Shown here: positions 21,675 through 36,600 of the stretch, piece by piece
Layout of the letters: every line of letters begins with the position of its first letter
Position numbering within the stretch: position 1 is the stretch's first letter
Assembly (NCBI GenBank): GCA_964036665.1
Contig: OZ038526.1
Coordinates: forward strand, 17,670,001-17,734,000
DNA length: 64,000 bases
Direction of reading: 5' to 3'
Source of the DNA: Gordius sp. MW1
Taxonomy: Eukaryota; Nematomorpha; Gordioida; Gordea; Gordiidae
Made by a program: the position numbers and the translations under genes
The notes under the pieces: model-generated
The model's database searches: none
The model's input: only the letters and a program-made list of their open reading frames with translations
What the model was told of the DNA's origin: nothing

Positions 21675-24600
21675 GTAGCTTTATTTTTGCAAATGGCTCC
21701 AAAGTATTATTATCGCCTTGAGACTGACTAAGGCAATTTTTTTACAATATTTAGTTTGTTTCAAGATTTATAAATGTTCTTTCCATTAATCATTGAAATT
21801 CATATCAGCCTAGGGTCAATATTATTTGTGGGGATAAATATACATCATGGTTCATTCATTTTTAGATAATATTAGGTGACAACCAAAATCTATACTCAAA
21901 CTTATAAAAATTTAAAACCATGTTATTAAATTCATGATCCAGTTAGCGAGAGCCTGTTATAAATCATTTCAATCGTTGTAGTCGCTTTCTCATTTCCTGA
22001 CTCTAATTTAAAAGGCGTTTCTGAAGACCTACCTTCCCGCCAGGGTAGCGACCTTTGAAGCCGCGCGAGCTTCGGACCTCGCCCGTCGAGATCACGTGAT
22101 CCGCGGATTTCGCGCCCACCTATCCCATACCCTCACCGACTCCCGAGTGTTTTCGGGACCTCAGGGATGGAGAACTTTCCTCACCTTGGCAGTACCTTCG
22201 TCCTCGTCCGATTCGGGCGGTACCGAACTTGACCCCCTAGAAACCGCTCTCACCACCCTGAGTACCGGGGAGTGTCAAGCCCTGTTTCGGGCCCACATTA
22301 CTGAAATGAAGCGCGAGGCCTTGCACGAGGCTGTCCTCTTTTATTTGGCCATCCTGGACCGACACATCCTGAAGCGCGCTTTTCCCATCATTGAAGCCCT
22401 GAACTACGATAGGTGAGTTGTTGGCCGAGCAGGGGCATTGAAAGAATGAAATGGCTAATTTTTTTTATATGAAGATCGAGGTAAAAAATGTAAAAGTAAA
22501 AGGGCCATCCCATGTCGAATCGTCAAAAAAAAGACGATTTTCGACCGTCCATCTCAGATATGGATAATTTTTGGTGAGGATGTAGGCCTCATATATTAGA
22601 GTAATTTCGGAAAATTTTAGCCATTTTGGGCCAATACTTTTTAAGTTATGGATGTTTAAAGGGCCAAAATCACGCTCGGGACCGTTTTAGATTATACTAT
22701 TTTTGTCATATTTTTGAAAGTAATGGCGCTATTCAATCAAATTTTGAAAATTCTCTATCGAAATAATTTAACAAAAAACCCCAAACTTTTGCGGTTAATT
22801 TTTTGTGGTAAAATTAGTTAAAAATCATAAAAACCTATTTGTCGATTATATGAAATCACCAATTTTACAGTTTGCATTCCTTTATGACCCATTATCATAT
22901 TTCAATTATAAAAAGTTTGGGAGGGCTACGAGATGGTTAAAAATTCAATAAATTACATTTCCACAAAAATGGCGGTATAATCAATTATCACAAGAAATGT
23001 GAAATTATTAAAATACATGGTAAATAAATAATATTGGAATAAGAATAAACTTAAATTTTGAACTTTTATTTGCGCGATGAACCGAGTTTGAAAATTAATT
23101 TAATTTTAATTAACCTAAAAAATGGTCACAACTAGCAAGCAATAATTTTTTAAATACCTTTCATCCCGCAAATTTTTTATAAATTTAGGATGGATCATCA
23201 ATACAAAAATAATAATATTTGAGCAATTTTGCCATCATGTTAGTATTTATTTTTTTCCAACCTCACATTTATTTTAGCCTACCCCTATATCATTTAAGTT
23301 AAAATTCAAGATCTAATTTTCAAACTCGGATAATTGCCCATTGCGCAGAGAAAAAGATCAAATTTAATATTATTTATTTACCATGTATTTTAATAAATAT
23401 CACATTTGATGAAAAACAACCATCATAATATGTTCTTGTGATAATTAATTATACCGCCATCTATAAATATTTTTGGTGAAAATGTAATTTTTTGAATTCT
23501 TGACCACCTCGTAGCCTGTCCCAAACATTTTATGATTGAAATATGATAATGGGTCATAAAGGAGTGCACATTGTGTAATTGGTGATTTCATATAATCGAC
23601 AAAATTTTTATGATTTTTCACTAATTTGACCACAAAAAATTAACCGCAAAAGTTTGGTTTTTTGTTAAATTATTTCGATAGAGACTTTTCTATGGAAAAA
23701 ATGCACCAAAATTTGATTAAATAGCGCCATTACTTTCAAAAATATGACAAAAATAGTAAAATCTATAAAACGGTCTCGGGCGTGATTTTGGCCCAAAATG
23801 GCTAAAATTTTCCGAAATTACTCTAATGCATGAGGCCTTCATCCTCACCAAAAATTATCCTTATCTGAGATTTGGTCGAAAACGTTTTGATTTGTCATGG
23901 AATGGCCCAAAACGTCTTTAAACACACCAGGTGCATTGTGACATGGGCGTAGCCAGGGAGGGGCGGCTGCCCCCTCTAAATCTAAAATTTGTTGAAATTT
24001 ATTAAAATTATGGCTAAAATTTCAAAAAATAACCATTTTTCTCTCCCTAAATTATTATTGCCCCCCTCTAATTCCAATGCTGGCTACGCCCATGCAAATT
24101 GGGTGTCGTAATAACGTTTTAAAATATAATATAGCTGAAGCAAACATTTCTTACCTCAAGCATAAACGAGTTCACCTAACGGCAAAAAAGTTATCATAGA
24201 AGCGTTGAATTCTGTGATAAGATATGTATCGGATTAGAAAATATTATCACGAGCAACATTTATGATGAACGGATAAGTTTTAGAGCTATATATGTGGCTA
24301 ACATTTTTTAATATCAATTTAAGGTTTACAGCCATTTCTGCTGTTATATAAAGGTTATGATATTATTTATAATTTAATTTTGCAGTCGTTCGCCTCTACA
24401 GCTTTATTATTTACTTAAATGATAATAACGATCGCCTTCTTTCTGGTTAGCCTAATTACATTGTATATTTATGACTAGAGACCTGCAAAATCGATTTTTT
24501 TAAGGCCCGGCCCGAGCCCGGATTTAAAAATTAAAAAAAAAAATCATAGCATCTTTAAAAAAAGGCCCGGGCCCGGCCCATAATATTGGTAATTGCAGAA

Positions 24601-27600
24601 ACTTAATCAAACTTAATTTTGGTAAAAATTTTTATTAAATGATAAAACGCACATAATAAAATTATAAATCGATAATAAAACTATTTTGATGCAAAAAAAC
24701 ATAGGCATTAAAAATTTCCGTGTTTAAATTGTTCTTCGCTCTTTATACATGTGGCCCGCTGACGAAAAACACTCACTCGAAGCAAAAGCAGGTGTCGAAA
24801 AATTTTTAGAAACAAGAGGGTTAAGCGCTGGAAATGACCAGTTTGTTCTTTCCGCCAATCCGATAATTTTTTCTCGTTCTTTAACTTTGTGTTGGTGTCA
24901 ACTTCATTTTCCTCTACATCTTTCTTCATAAGATGTTTCATGCCATATCCATTCCACAAAAATGGGCTATTGAGGATAAAAGATCTTTTTTGATTTTTGC
25001 AGGGCTTGTAAGTTTTGTTGAAAGTGGCTTGCATAGGTAATTGTCCATTTTTCTTTTTCTGGGCTTCTTTACAGCGTTTATGCCTTTAGAGATGAGTGTT
25101 CCATATTAAGCATTATCAAAACTAACATAAATAATTACCCTAATGAGCAGGAATTATAAGATAACACATTATTGCAAATCTTACAAAAACAAAATCTATT
25201 TTCTTATAATCTTTTTTCTTATAATCTTTTCCATACTTCACTCTTTTCTCATAAAATTCCTTCTGAATATTTTCAGCTATTAGCAGTAGATTTTATTTGT
25301 TCCATACTTAATTGGAGTGTTTAACAGATTTAATAACTTGTAATTAATTCTTTGAAATCTTATAGATTGTTTTTAATAGAATAAAAGACTACTTAGGCTC
25401 AACTAAATTATAGGCAATTTTAAAGCCTCATTTTCCGGACCTCGGGCCGCCCGTGCATGTCTCTATATAAGACATTCGAAAATGAATTTTAATAAGTTTG
25501 TTTCTTTGTATAATTTACCTAAATGCACAGCTAAATAATGGAAACTTTCAGTAATTTTTCGTCACAAAATCATATATAAATGTAAGAATTCTTCTCGATA
25601 ATACTATATGTACCCAAAAGCTTATTTTTGATAACAAGATTTGTATTCAAAATTTCTGTGCAAAATAACGTGCTCAGGTGTTGGGATAACTTTAAGGAGC
25701 TTTTGAGGAGCAAATCGGAATACAGTGACTCTTTTACCGGGCCCGAGGATGACGAGAATTTTATAATTGACGTGTGGGAAAGGGACCGGGTCATTATGAA
25801 TGCCACCGACGCATCAGCCCCTCACCTAGCCATCAAGGAATCTATCCTAATACCATGGGCCGTCTTGAATTACCCCGAAGCCAAACTTTGCTTTACCAAC
25901 CACATACAGCATCTCGTAGCTGAAGATACGAGAAATAGGTTTGTAATTTGTTTTTGGGAAAGATATCAATTTAATCTTGGTTTTTTACGCGTAACAAATG
26001 CCTGTGCTTTATAACATAACGTAATGTTGTATTAATTAAGCATAGAGTTGGCTCTATAATTCTCTTTGACAGGGCTTTAGTTTAGGTGTTCAATACTATA
26101 TGATGATAGTTTAAGTCATCTTTTGTTAGATTTAAGGGTTCATAATTTATTTGCTATACGATGTTTGATGTCTAAGCAGCATTTATCTATTGGTTTCTCG
26201 GTACACCTTTGAAAGGCACTAATAGGTGCAATCTACCCAATCAATATAAACGTAAAATTTTACTTTATTTCTCCCATATATAACCATATCAAAAGCAAGC
26301 ATAAAGTTACACTGAATATGTTTAACCTAATCACTTACGAGACATCGAATATCGTAGTGGGGATGAGCCAAAGCATTGAGAAGTTGAGCTTTGAACGTGA
26401 TATATGCAATTATTCTTTAAGTACCATTAATTTTGTTCAACATTACCACGATCTAAATTCTAACGCGGGGATAGAGTCTTATAAATTTAGAACAGTATAT
26501 CGATTCAACGGCCCTAAACAGTTAAAATAAAAACTCATATTATTACTGACTTTAAATCAGCTTGAAACTGCCCATTCACTTTCAAACCACTTTGCAAGTG
26601 ATAAATTTAAATTGCTATGGAGCCATCCTCACATTAAACTATTTGCATCACTAACCATAATTTACAAAATACGGATCATGTATTAAATTGAGAAATTTAA
26701 CAATTTTTATATCTCTTATTCACAAAGGTTGAAACGCGAATTTGGACTGCTCATAGCCCAACTACCCCACATTGGACCGGGTAAGTCGTTCGAAGATGCT
26801 ATTATATACTTTCGTGGTCAGCCCTGCTTCGACCGCCTTTCCATCCTGGACCGGAGGGAAGTGTTTGAAGCTCACCAAGCCCGCGCCCTCGCCCAGGCCC
26901 GAGCCCAATTCTCGGAATTGCTTCTGGAATATTCGGAAACTTTCCAGCGATTCTTAGCCTCACCACCTTTCTCTACTGTGGCCACCTTTAGTCAAGCCGA
27001 TTTCAGGGACATACACGAGGCCCTGAAACACGAATCGAGGTTTCGAATTTTGTTGTTAAAATTGATTAAATTTTCATAGGAATACCTTTAGCATCCCTGA
27101 TTTTTATATCGAATTTGTGAAAATTTTGTTGGCCTAACATTTTTGCTAGTCCATAAATGTGTTTAATATTTAGTATGGATATATTAATGACTAAAATAAG
27201 ATTTGCCATTTTGTTAAAATATTATAAATGCTAGCCAATGCTGGAGTTTGGAATCTATATTATGTACAATGTGCCAAGATTTATTTAGTTGAGTTTATTT
27301 AAATAATATTTTATAAAGGGTTGGTTTGCTTTGTTTTAATTCCGGCTAGGCTCGGGCCTCGGGTCGGGCTACCCCATAGGCCCGACTTAAGCCTGAGGCC
27401 TGATTATTTTATTAAATTTTACCGTGTCGGGCTTCAGGCGGCTCCTGCAGCGTTCTAATTATAGGCAAGTGAAATAATATTTTTTAATCGATAATAAAAT
27501 GGCATGATTTCAAAATTTACCAGCCATTTTATTTTAGATTTAAAACTGTTCTATCAAATATTTGTCCATAGTCATGCTCTTTTTCAATGATCTCACTTTT

Positions 27601-30600
27601 TGAGAGAGATTTATGTTTTTAAATGTTTTTTATTCAATTTTTTTTCTATGTTCAATGATTTCTGTTTCAACATCTGCAATAGTTTTAACTAATGAACTGT
27701 GACTTTAAATAAACCTACCTTGGAAATATTGTTTATACTTTTGTTATTTTGTAATATGCCTTGTTTTTAATCTTTAATCACAATAAACTCTGTATCTTTG
27801 ACGCTTTAGGTATAAAGCTTTGGAGCGAATGGACCAGGAGAGGACCGTTCTGTTGTTACAACACTTGGGTTTTTTGCAATGCCCTTTTAAAGAGCACTGT
27901 CCATATTTACCAGCTTGCATTGATGCTATGACGCCCAAGATTTTAACCCGCAATTTAGACGGGTAAAACTTAAACATATACTTGGTTTTCCCCCGATCTT
28001 GATGATGGTCTATAAAGATGTGCCTATTTTTTCATATAAACCCTCTCTTGATCTAAATGAAATTATTAGCCATTGACGCAAGTTCATATAAAAACAAAGC
28101 ATTTTATACGCGAATTAAATGGTTTAAAAGTTTTATGTATTATTTATAACCAAGCAACTAATTTGTTCGCGGATATATGTTTATTCCGTACATTTATTGA
28201 CCAAGCTTTCCCCGCAAATTATTTAAAAAAAAAGGTTTTAAAATTTGCAATCTTTCTTTTTTAAAGAATCGAAGACGTTGCTAGAATTCTTTTACCTAAA
28301 GAAACTTGTCACAATTCAGAAACTCCAGTCCTCGATTTGTTGATCATAGGTGTCGGCGACCTAATAAAAGCCTTCCGAACCCACGTTAAGGTATGCTACA
28401 TGCCATCCTTCAATGTGGAAACTTCATTTTCAATCTTTTTTTTCAAGTTGTTGTATTTTTGTATTTTAGATTATTATTTATTTTGAAACTAAACCCCTTT
28501 TTAATCTTTAAGATTTAGTTGTAAAATAATTTTTAAATAGAATATATTTCATGCGAAATATTCCAAAGGAAATTGTTTATCTATATTAAGGTTTTGATAT
28601 GTAATGGAGTTTTAAAAAAAATTCATGCATTCTATGTAAAAGTTTTTTGCTCTCTGTGATATGAATAGACCTGAATAATATGTCACCAATTTCCATTGCA
28701 TATTGGTAGATTTTATTTGAACCTTGTGGCATAAGGCCGAATTCAAATGTTAGCATAAAATTATCCTCAACGCGTTTAGCCAAATTTAAATGTCATGTTA
28801 GTAGTTTTATTACCGTATCATAAAATTATCCTCAACGCGTTTAGCCAAATTTTAATGTTAGAAGTTTTATTACCTTACTATAAAATTATCCTTCCCGCGT
28901 TTATTAATAGATGTTAGAATCATGATGATTTCGCTATTTGTTAGCTATTGTTATTTGCGCCGCTTATCATTATTGTACCAGTGTGCTTATCATTATTGTA
29001 CCAGTCCGCTTATCATTATTGTACCAGTGCGCTTAGCATTGTAGTACGAAAAATAAAACTGATTGATATTCGCGGTAGTTCTAGAAAATAAGTAGATTTA
29101 GCTCGAAATTAAATTAATATATTCCTTTTTATTATATACTAATATAATATTGGTGATAGCGGTGGGATTCGAACCCATTGGCTAAACGCGTTGAGGATAT
29201 TTTATGCTAACATTTGAATTTGGCCTTATGCCACAAACCTTAGCTTTAGTATACCTCCTCAATCACAAGCCCCTTTAATCTATGGATAAGCGTCCACAAC
29301 CTTGCTATTCAAGTGTATTTAGTTATGTCTCTAACAAAATTTACAATTTACTCTAAAGTCTCAACATGTTTATTGATATAATATAATGTTTTATTTGCGC
29401 AGAGTTTGTATCCTCACGATGTTTATATCGCTGATGGGGGAACGAAGTATTATTTGAAACTCCATACCATCGAATCCATTTACAACAAGCGTTCCAGTTA
29501 CATGGCCGAGCGTAATAAGGTTGCTCTTCGCAGTCCTTTTGATGGTATTTGATTAAACCTTTATGTTTTAAAATAGTATAAGATTGAAACATGAAAGAGA
29601 GAAAGATAAATATTTTATGGGTTTCAATAATTTGTTTCACGTTTATTAGAACCGTATCTGCGGTTTAATCTTATTGATTTTTTTATCATATTTGTTTTAA
29701 TTTCAGTTAAAACTTATTTATTCGAAATAAAGAATCTATAAGGCACTTTATCTCATGGCTATTTTTTTATTTATTAATTTAAGATTAAATAATGTAGTAA
29801 GTGTTAAAAATTTTAAATTGATCAAACTTGCTGGTTCAGGCTGAAACAAATTTTTGCTTGTATAAATGAAATGTAATTTTTTTATAATATTGTCACGTCC
29901 TCATTTATATCCTTAGTACCCATCTCCATCTTTAAAATGCAATAAATTAAATTATAATATCTAAAATAATATTTATTATTGTTATGTATTTTGGATTCTG
30001 ATGCATTTTTGTATGTAATTTGCCCGTAATTACTTAATGGTTTTAAATCGTTTAAATTTTTCTAACGCATTATTAATATGTACCATTTAAATGCAAAATT
30101 CATTAGGGTAAGACGCAAAAAGGCTTATTGCGTGCTGCCTTTATTTTGATAAAATTCATTTCTTAATGCCAAAATCGGTTTAGAAAAAAACTTTTCTGTT
30201 TTGAATAGAATCAAAACCTTAGCTTACAAAAAAATTGAATGTGAGTGATATAACATACAGTAGGTATTTGACCACCATAATATCACTAATTAGATCCCGA
30301 TCTATACATTAGGTATCATCGGTTTGTTTTCCTCCAAAAACGAATCTCCAGCAACCAACAACCGATCGGTCGAAGAGAAGAGTTTTGCCCACCTCTTAGC
30401 CGACATGCACGAAGCCAACAACATCTGGTCTTCGTTCGGCAAACTCCGATCTTGCCAGGCCCCTTCCCTCATTCTAGCGAATGTGTGCGCAAACCAATCC
30501 GATCCCCAAGATTATATCGTAAACGCCGTGGAAAAGTAATGGTGGTTTTCGTTTATGGGCATAGTACTATACCCTAATGAAAATTGTAGCATAAAATCTT

Positions 30601-33600
30601 TAAAATTGGAGTTCTTATTAGAATTAATTGAGGAATTTGAGCGTTTGATTTAACTGTTTTCTTTTATAATGTTGTTTATCAGAATTAATTGAGGAATTTC
30701 AGCGTTTGATTTACTTGTTTTATTTTATAATTTGGTTTAAATTTGACTTTAACCTATGAACTTCGGGAATCTTAATATTATTTTACCGCCAATATAATTT
30801 TTTGACTTATGGCAAGTAAATTTTATGAAAATATATCAAATGTTCGGCACGCTATAAGCATTCGTTTCGATGCTTTCCCTAAGCTTTATATGTCATATCA
30901 AAATTTTAAGCTTTAAATAAGTTTGACCTTCTACCACGGATTTTCAATTGATTAAATGCTTTTTAAATAATAAATATTCAAACTATGCCAAACTATTCAG
31001 AACGTCTACCCCTAACTTATTTAAAATTCACGCCAGTTTTCTTGGATTGAAGGAAATATTTATTTATATTTTAGCTGTGCTCTGCCGTTTATAATATCTC
31101 GTTTAAAATTTGCCTTATATACATTTTACACTTGCACAATGTTAGATTAATAATAATTGATAAACTTAGGTATCAAGGTCGGTTCATAACCTTATTAACT
31201 TCGCTTGCCGATGATGCTCCACTTAAAGACGATTGTTATCCCATAGAACAAGGGATAGCGAGATTGCTATCAGAAGTTGTGACGGATCTTTCGTTGAAAA
31301 GGGGCTTTCTAAAAAACTTCATTTCTCAAGCCCCTTTCTTATACATCGCCAACGGTTCAACTAGTAATAATAATAGTAAAAATCATCTCGAATTCGAATC
31401 CCGGTCTAGCTTTCCCGGTGGTGATAGTCGATTTCAGATTGGCCAAAGTAATCTCACAGCTTCCCTGACTGCATCATCGCTCTTCAGCACCTCGGAGAGT
31501 TTGCCAGAAATATCGTAAGATTCTAATTTGTCGTGACGATTTTCAACCTATTTAACATTATAAATATTTGGATTATATTTTATTTTAACCCATTTACGTG
31601 GTCTATCAATAATATCTTAGACACGGGATAATTAATTTATCTAACATTCTTTTTGTTTGCACCATGGTGCTAATGAATGGCGCTTGAAATATAAAGGCAG
31701 TTTTTTTAATTTGAAACCAATTTTATTGGGCCAAGTTCTTAATTTTTAATGTACCCTTAGATAATTACGAAAGTTTTTTTTATAAAAAATAGGGTAATTC
31801 AAGGTTTTATAAAAATATCTCATATATTTCCAGCATGACAAATTGAGCCATTGTTTCTTAATTAGTCCTAATCAATCCTCGAAAGAGGGAAGACTTGAGC
31901 TGAGTTGAACATAATATTCATATATGCTTAATAAGGTATGAGTTTAAGCGAATTTAGAGGTTACCTAATAGAGCAGTAACATACTTTACTAACTAAGGCA
32001 TCGATTACTTTATTATTATTTTTTCGGCATTAAAAAGCGATGTTTAATGAATAAGTGCAATTATCTAATAAAAAGGGTGTTGGTTTGCATGCAATGTGGC
32101 GACGAGTACAACATCGAAAACGTTTTGGGTCCCTTGCTCAAGCATCGCTTAACCTTCCTCTGTCAATCGTTAAGGAGCAATAAATTGCGTGAAACAGCCT
32201 TTCTCATCCCCTCCTTTCTGCTACAACAATTTACTGGGTGGAGCATAGGGGAAGAAAGCTTCATAGCTCGCGTCTATGTATCATCATACCATACCGCAAC
32301 CGCCATTCACAGTACCGACCATCAGGGGTAAAATGCTTCTTCGACATTACATTAGAATCACCTCTGGTCATTATATCCTAGAGTCTTGCTAAATGTAATT
32401 TTTCTAAACCTTTGAAAACAAATTAGAATTGACTGACCTGATTATAGTTTTATAAATCTCTTGTAAACTCAAGTTATAAAACTTTGAGAAATCTAATAAT
32501 CACACTTCACCAAAAAATACCTCATGATTTTACTAAAGTACACTAAAAATCGCCTTAAAAACACCCCTTTATGCTTTTAATTTAAAATTAAAAAAATAAT
32601 TACCGAGCCAGTCTAACATATAGATGAAATTTGATATTAAACTTAAGTTGGCAGATCAGAACATGCATTATTTTCCTTCTCATTAACTAAATTAATTGAA
32701 ATTTAACCCATTTCCAGCTATATACTAAGTTTCTAAACTTTCCAACCCGGCCGTCTATAAGCTATAAACGATCTAATTTGAGAAACATATTGGTCGAGCG
32801 GGTCAATAATATCTATTATTACATGCTAAGCTCTTGCCTTAGATGATAATTGCTCTCCTTCAATTGGAACTTTAAAGTTTTATAAGATTTCGTTGATAAA
32901 TTTTTTTAAAGCCTAAAGATTTTATCCATTAGCTCTCGGTTAAATGTTTGATCTGCATTAGCTCCGGCGAGAAGGGAGATTCAGAAAACGAGCCAAATCA
33001 TGATCCAACACCCTACAATGGGTACATTCTCACGTATTCCGTTAAAAGGAAGGCTTCTTTTGCGGTTCTGAAGTAAACACACACCATTAGTTAGGATTCA
33101 GATTCAAATGGCGCCAATATATCTTTATCAAATATCCGATTCAATTTCATGTGTCGAACTCGGTTGTAATTATTAATGCTTTTTTTTGATAGTTAAAAAC
33201 GTTTTTTTGTTTATTTCAACTCTTGAAATTAATCGCTGTTATGTTAGCCGTCTGATTTGTAAATCTGCTGCTGTGAATTCGAAGTTAAGGCACGGCTATG
33301 TTATAACCCGTACAACAATTTTTGCTGCGCAGCAAAATCCGATATTAAGACAAGCCCTTAGAAATTTGATAAATTTTAACAAATTTGTCATCAGTACTGA
33401 CAATTATTATTCCAATATAGAATTATTTTAACGCGCATAGATATACCCTTTACAAAATCTAATTGTTTTGGTTATTAGGGTTATAGAATATGAAAATATT
33501 TATTTAAATTTAAGAACACCGTATATTATTTGCCTGATAAGAACATGATTTTTTACCACTCATAAAATTAAATTGAAAAGCTTATTATTAATATAATTGC

Positions 33601-36600
33601 TAAAAGCAATCAAGTAAAATTAGGCCCGTCTTCTATCATTTAGAACATTTCTCGAAAATGTCGTCCCCAAGGAGAAACCCTCACTAGTATTAGGTGTAAC
33701 CGAGCACTGTTTCAAGTCACCCTCCGCTAGTGTGCCCGGCGATGAAAATGAGGTGGTGACGGCCATTGAAAATGCCCAACAAGCGTTATCCGAAATACAA
33801 TCGTGGATTGATCAAAGGACAAGAAATATCCTTCATATGACAACTGCAACCCAAATTCCATTTCACGCTAACAGTAAATAAACAAACTTGTTAATTCCTT
33901 TGTCTAAAATTAATTGTCTTATTAAAAAAAAATTTACTATTCAATTCTATAAATACTGGGGAAAAATTTAGTTTGGAATTTAATATTTTCCCTATTAATA
34001 ATAATGCACATGCACAAATTATGATGGGAAGATAACTTGTTGTAATTGATTATTTAGTGGATGTTGTTTTCTCTTTTTAAAAAGCACCCGCCTTTACCGA
34101 AATCCTCCGACTCACTTACGAATGTAAGAAACGTGAATTGATAGAAACATTAAACGACGAAATTAACAACAATTACGGGCTAGATTCCTCATATGAAGAT
34201 GAGTATACCTTTCCCGTGGTAAAAGAGGAAGACAATTTCGATAAAGATCTCGAAAGTCATTTATCTCTCCAATTGAATTCGTGAGTTGTGATAATAAATT
34301 TATTTTTAATGAACCTATTTTTAAAAAATGTGCAATAAAAAATTATTTATTGTTATTATCTCGCATATTTTCCCATTTACACATTCTTTAGTTATAACAT
34401 TTTATTGGCATATTATCGATTTTATTTATATAACGATGTTTACCATGTTTTTTTGCCTTTTTAATAATTAATATTATTTGAAAAAAAAAGATTTTATTTT
34501 TTATAATTTTATATAGTCTTCAAAACAATCGTCATCACGCTAAAAATACGACCGAATTTACTATCGGCGATTATATGATGAACGAACAGCATCTCGTTAA
34601 ACCGAGCCACATCAAAAAGAATCGCATGAGCCACCTATTTTTAACGGATCCAAGTTAATTTTGCACCTTACTATCGTTTTTTGCTAGCATCTATTGATAT
34701 TTCCACTAAAACTTGTTGATAAATTATTTATTGATCTCTTTATAGTTCCAAAAAGTTATCAGAAACCGTGTGCCGACACAAAGCAAAACGAGGTAAATAT
34801 TTTAACAATTTTACTTGAATGCCTCCTATTTTGAATTGTAAGTCTTAGCTGTTTAAACATAGCTGCTGCAAATTAAATATAAGAAATGTGTTTTAGTGTA
34901 AAATAGTAACTAAACACTTGAAACCTGTGAATTATTAGTTTTCCTACTAAAAGACCAATCTTATCCCCCACAATCTTGTGTGATAAATTGTAATCGTCTT
35001 TTAAACAAATCATGTGTTGTTCAAGTTAAACTCCCATTGCCCCGGTAAACTGGACATGAATCGATTCGCTAATTTTAACGAAGAAAAATCCGGTCGTCAA
35101 TTTCGCGGTCACCCTAGTGAAGAGTCGTCCAGGCCTTCCCACACCATCCCTCACGACCTTAACATGCTATGTTCAACACTAAAGAGTGGTCTCGTTTTGG
35201 GGGCGCCCCTCACATCTCCCGAAAACACATCTGACCTTTGTACACCTTGTGACGATTCTACTAAAGTAAGCTCTTTTTTAGAAAAATATATATTTTGGAA
35301 GTAACAATATGTAAGGAATTATTTTTTCCATAACTTAAAACGTAATTATGTTTCATTTTACCTATACTGCCACCTTTATATCTTCGAAAGTGGTTTATAA
35401 TTTGTTCTCACTTATTTTGTGTAAATACAAAATTTGGGATGCTTTACCCAATCTGACCTTTGTTAAATAAATTTATCTTAAGTTGTTAGTCTGGTTTTGG
35501 GGAATGGTGGTTATTAATTGCTATGCAATTTATGGGCTCGTTTTTTGGTGTCCGTCCGTTGTCCGTTACCCTCCCTATCTATTTGCATTGGGTATATTAG
35601 GTTATCGCTTTTTTAAATTAATGCATGAGAAAGAGGTGCCCCACCCCTCATCTCTATCTCCCTCGCTATGTTATTTTTTAAATTACTCGGTGTGTTATAT
35701 ATAAGATTTGTTAAATTATCTATTATATAATAAACATAAATAAATAAAAGTTGTTTACTTTTAATTGCTATGCAATTTAACTAGTTATATAATAAACATA
35801 AATAAAAGTTGTTTACTTTTAATTGCTATGCAATTTAACTAGTTTTTTAGTTAGAATCCCGGAGTTTTTTTTGACTCTTATGATTGTTCTTATTACTATC
35901 ATTGATAATAAGAATTTTTGGCCGTCCGCTGGCTCCTGACCGATGGAAAAAATGACCATTGGCCAAAATGTGAATCGAAATTGTTTTTTTTTACTATTAT
36001 GATTGTTCCTGTTCCTACCATTGCTATTATGACTTTTTGGCCTTCCGCTGGCTGCTGACCAATGGAATAAAATGACCATTGGCCAAAATGGATTCGAAAA
36101 CTTTTTTTTCGTTTTTTTTGACTATTATGAATTTATATCCACTTTTACCGTGTGCTGGCTGCTGACCAATGGAAAAAATGACCATTGGTCAAAGTGAGCA
36201 TCAAATTTTTTTTCCCCGTTTTTTTGGCTATCATTGACTTATAGAGTATCTGTTGTTACTGACCAATAGAGAAAAAATGACCATTGGTCAAATTTTTGAT
36301 TTTTTTAATTAAAAATTGTTCATATTCAACAAAAAATTTCTCCCAACAATTCTGCAAATTCTTAACATTGTGTTGTTTTATAATATAATGTTTGTTAGAC
36401 CCATAATCACTAAAGGCCATAAAAACTAATGTAATACGCAACTAGATGCAAACACTAAATCTAACCCTTGCCTATATTACATTTTGCCTTTATTACATTT
36501 TGCCTATAATGGAAAATTTGTATAAATAATTAATTAATCATAAGGCATTTAATACCCCCCTATAGGCATTCTCGCCCCTTCCCATTTTTCTCGCCCATAA

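Noticed and set aside
24749..24931. A 60-residue + strand frame
   Set aside because: It is antisense to hAT transposase remnants read on the - strand.
28970..29050. Regular short repeats that could suggest a CRISPR array
   Set aside because: Only three units with no unique spacers, inside a eukaryotic MITE; this is a plain tandem repeat.
33186..33431. An 81-residue + strand frame
   Set aside because: It lies in p190 intron 15, has no recognisable motif and is not in phase with neighbouring exons.
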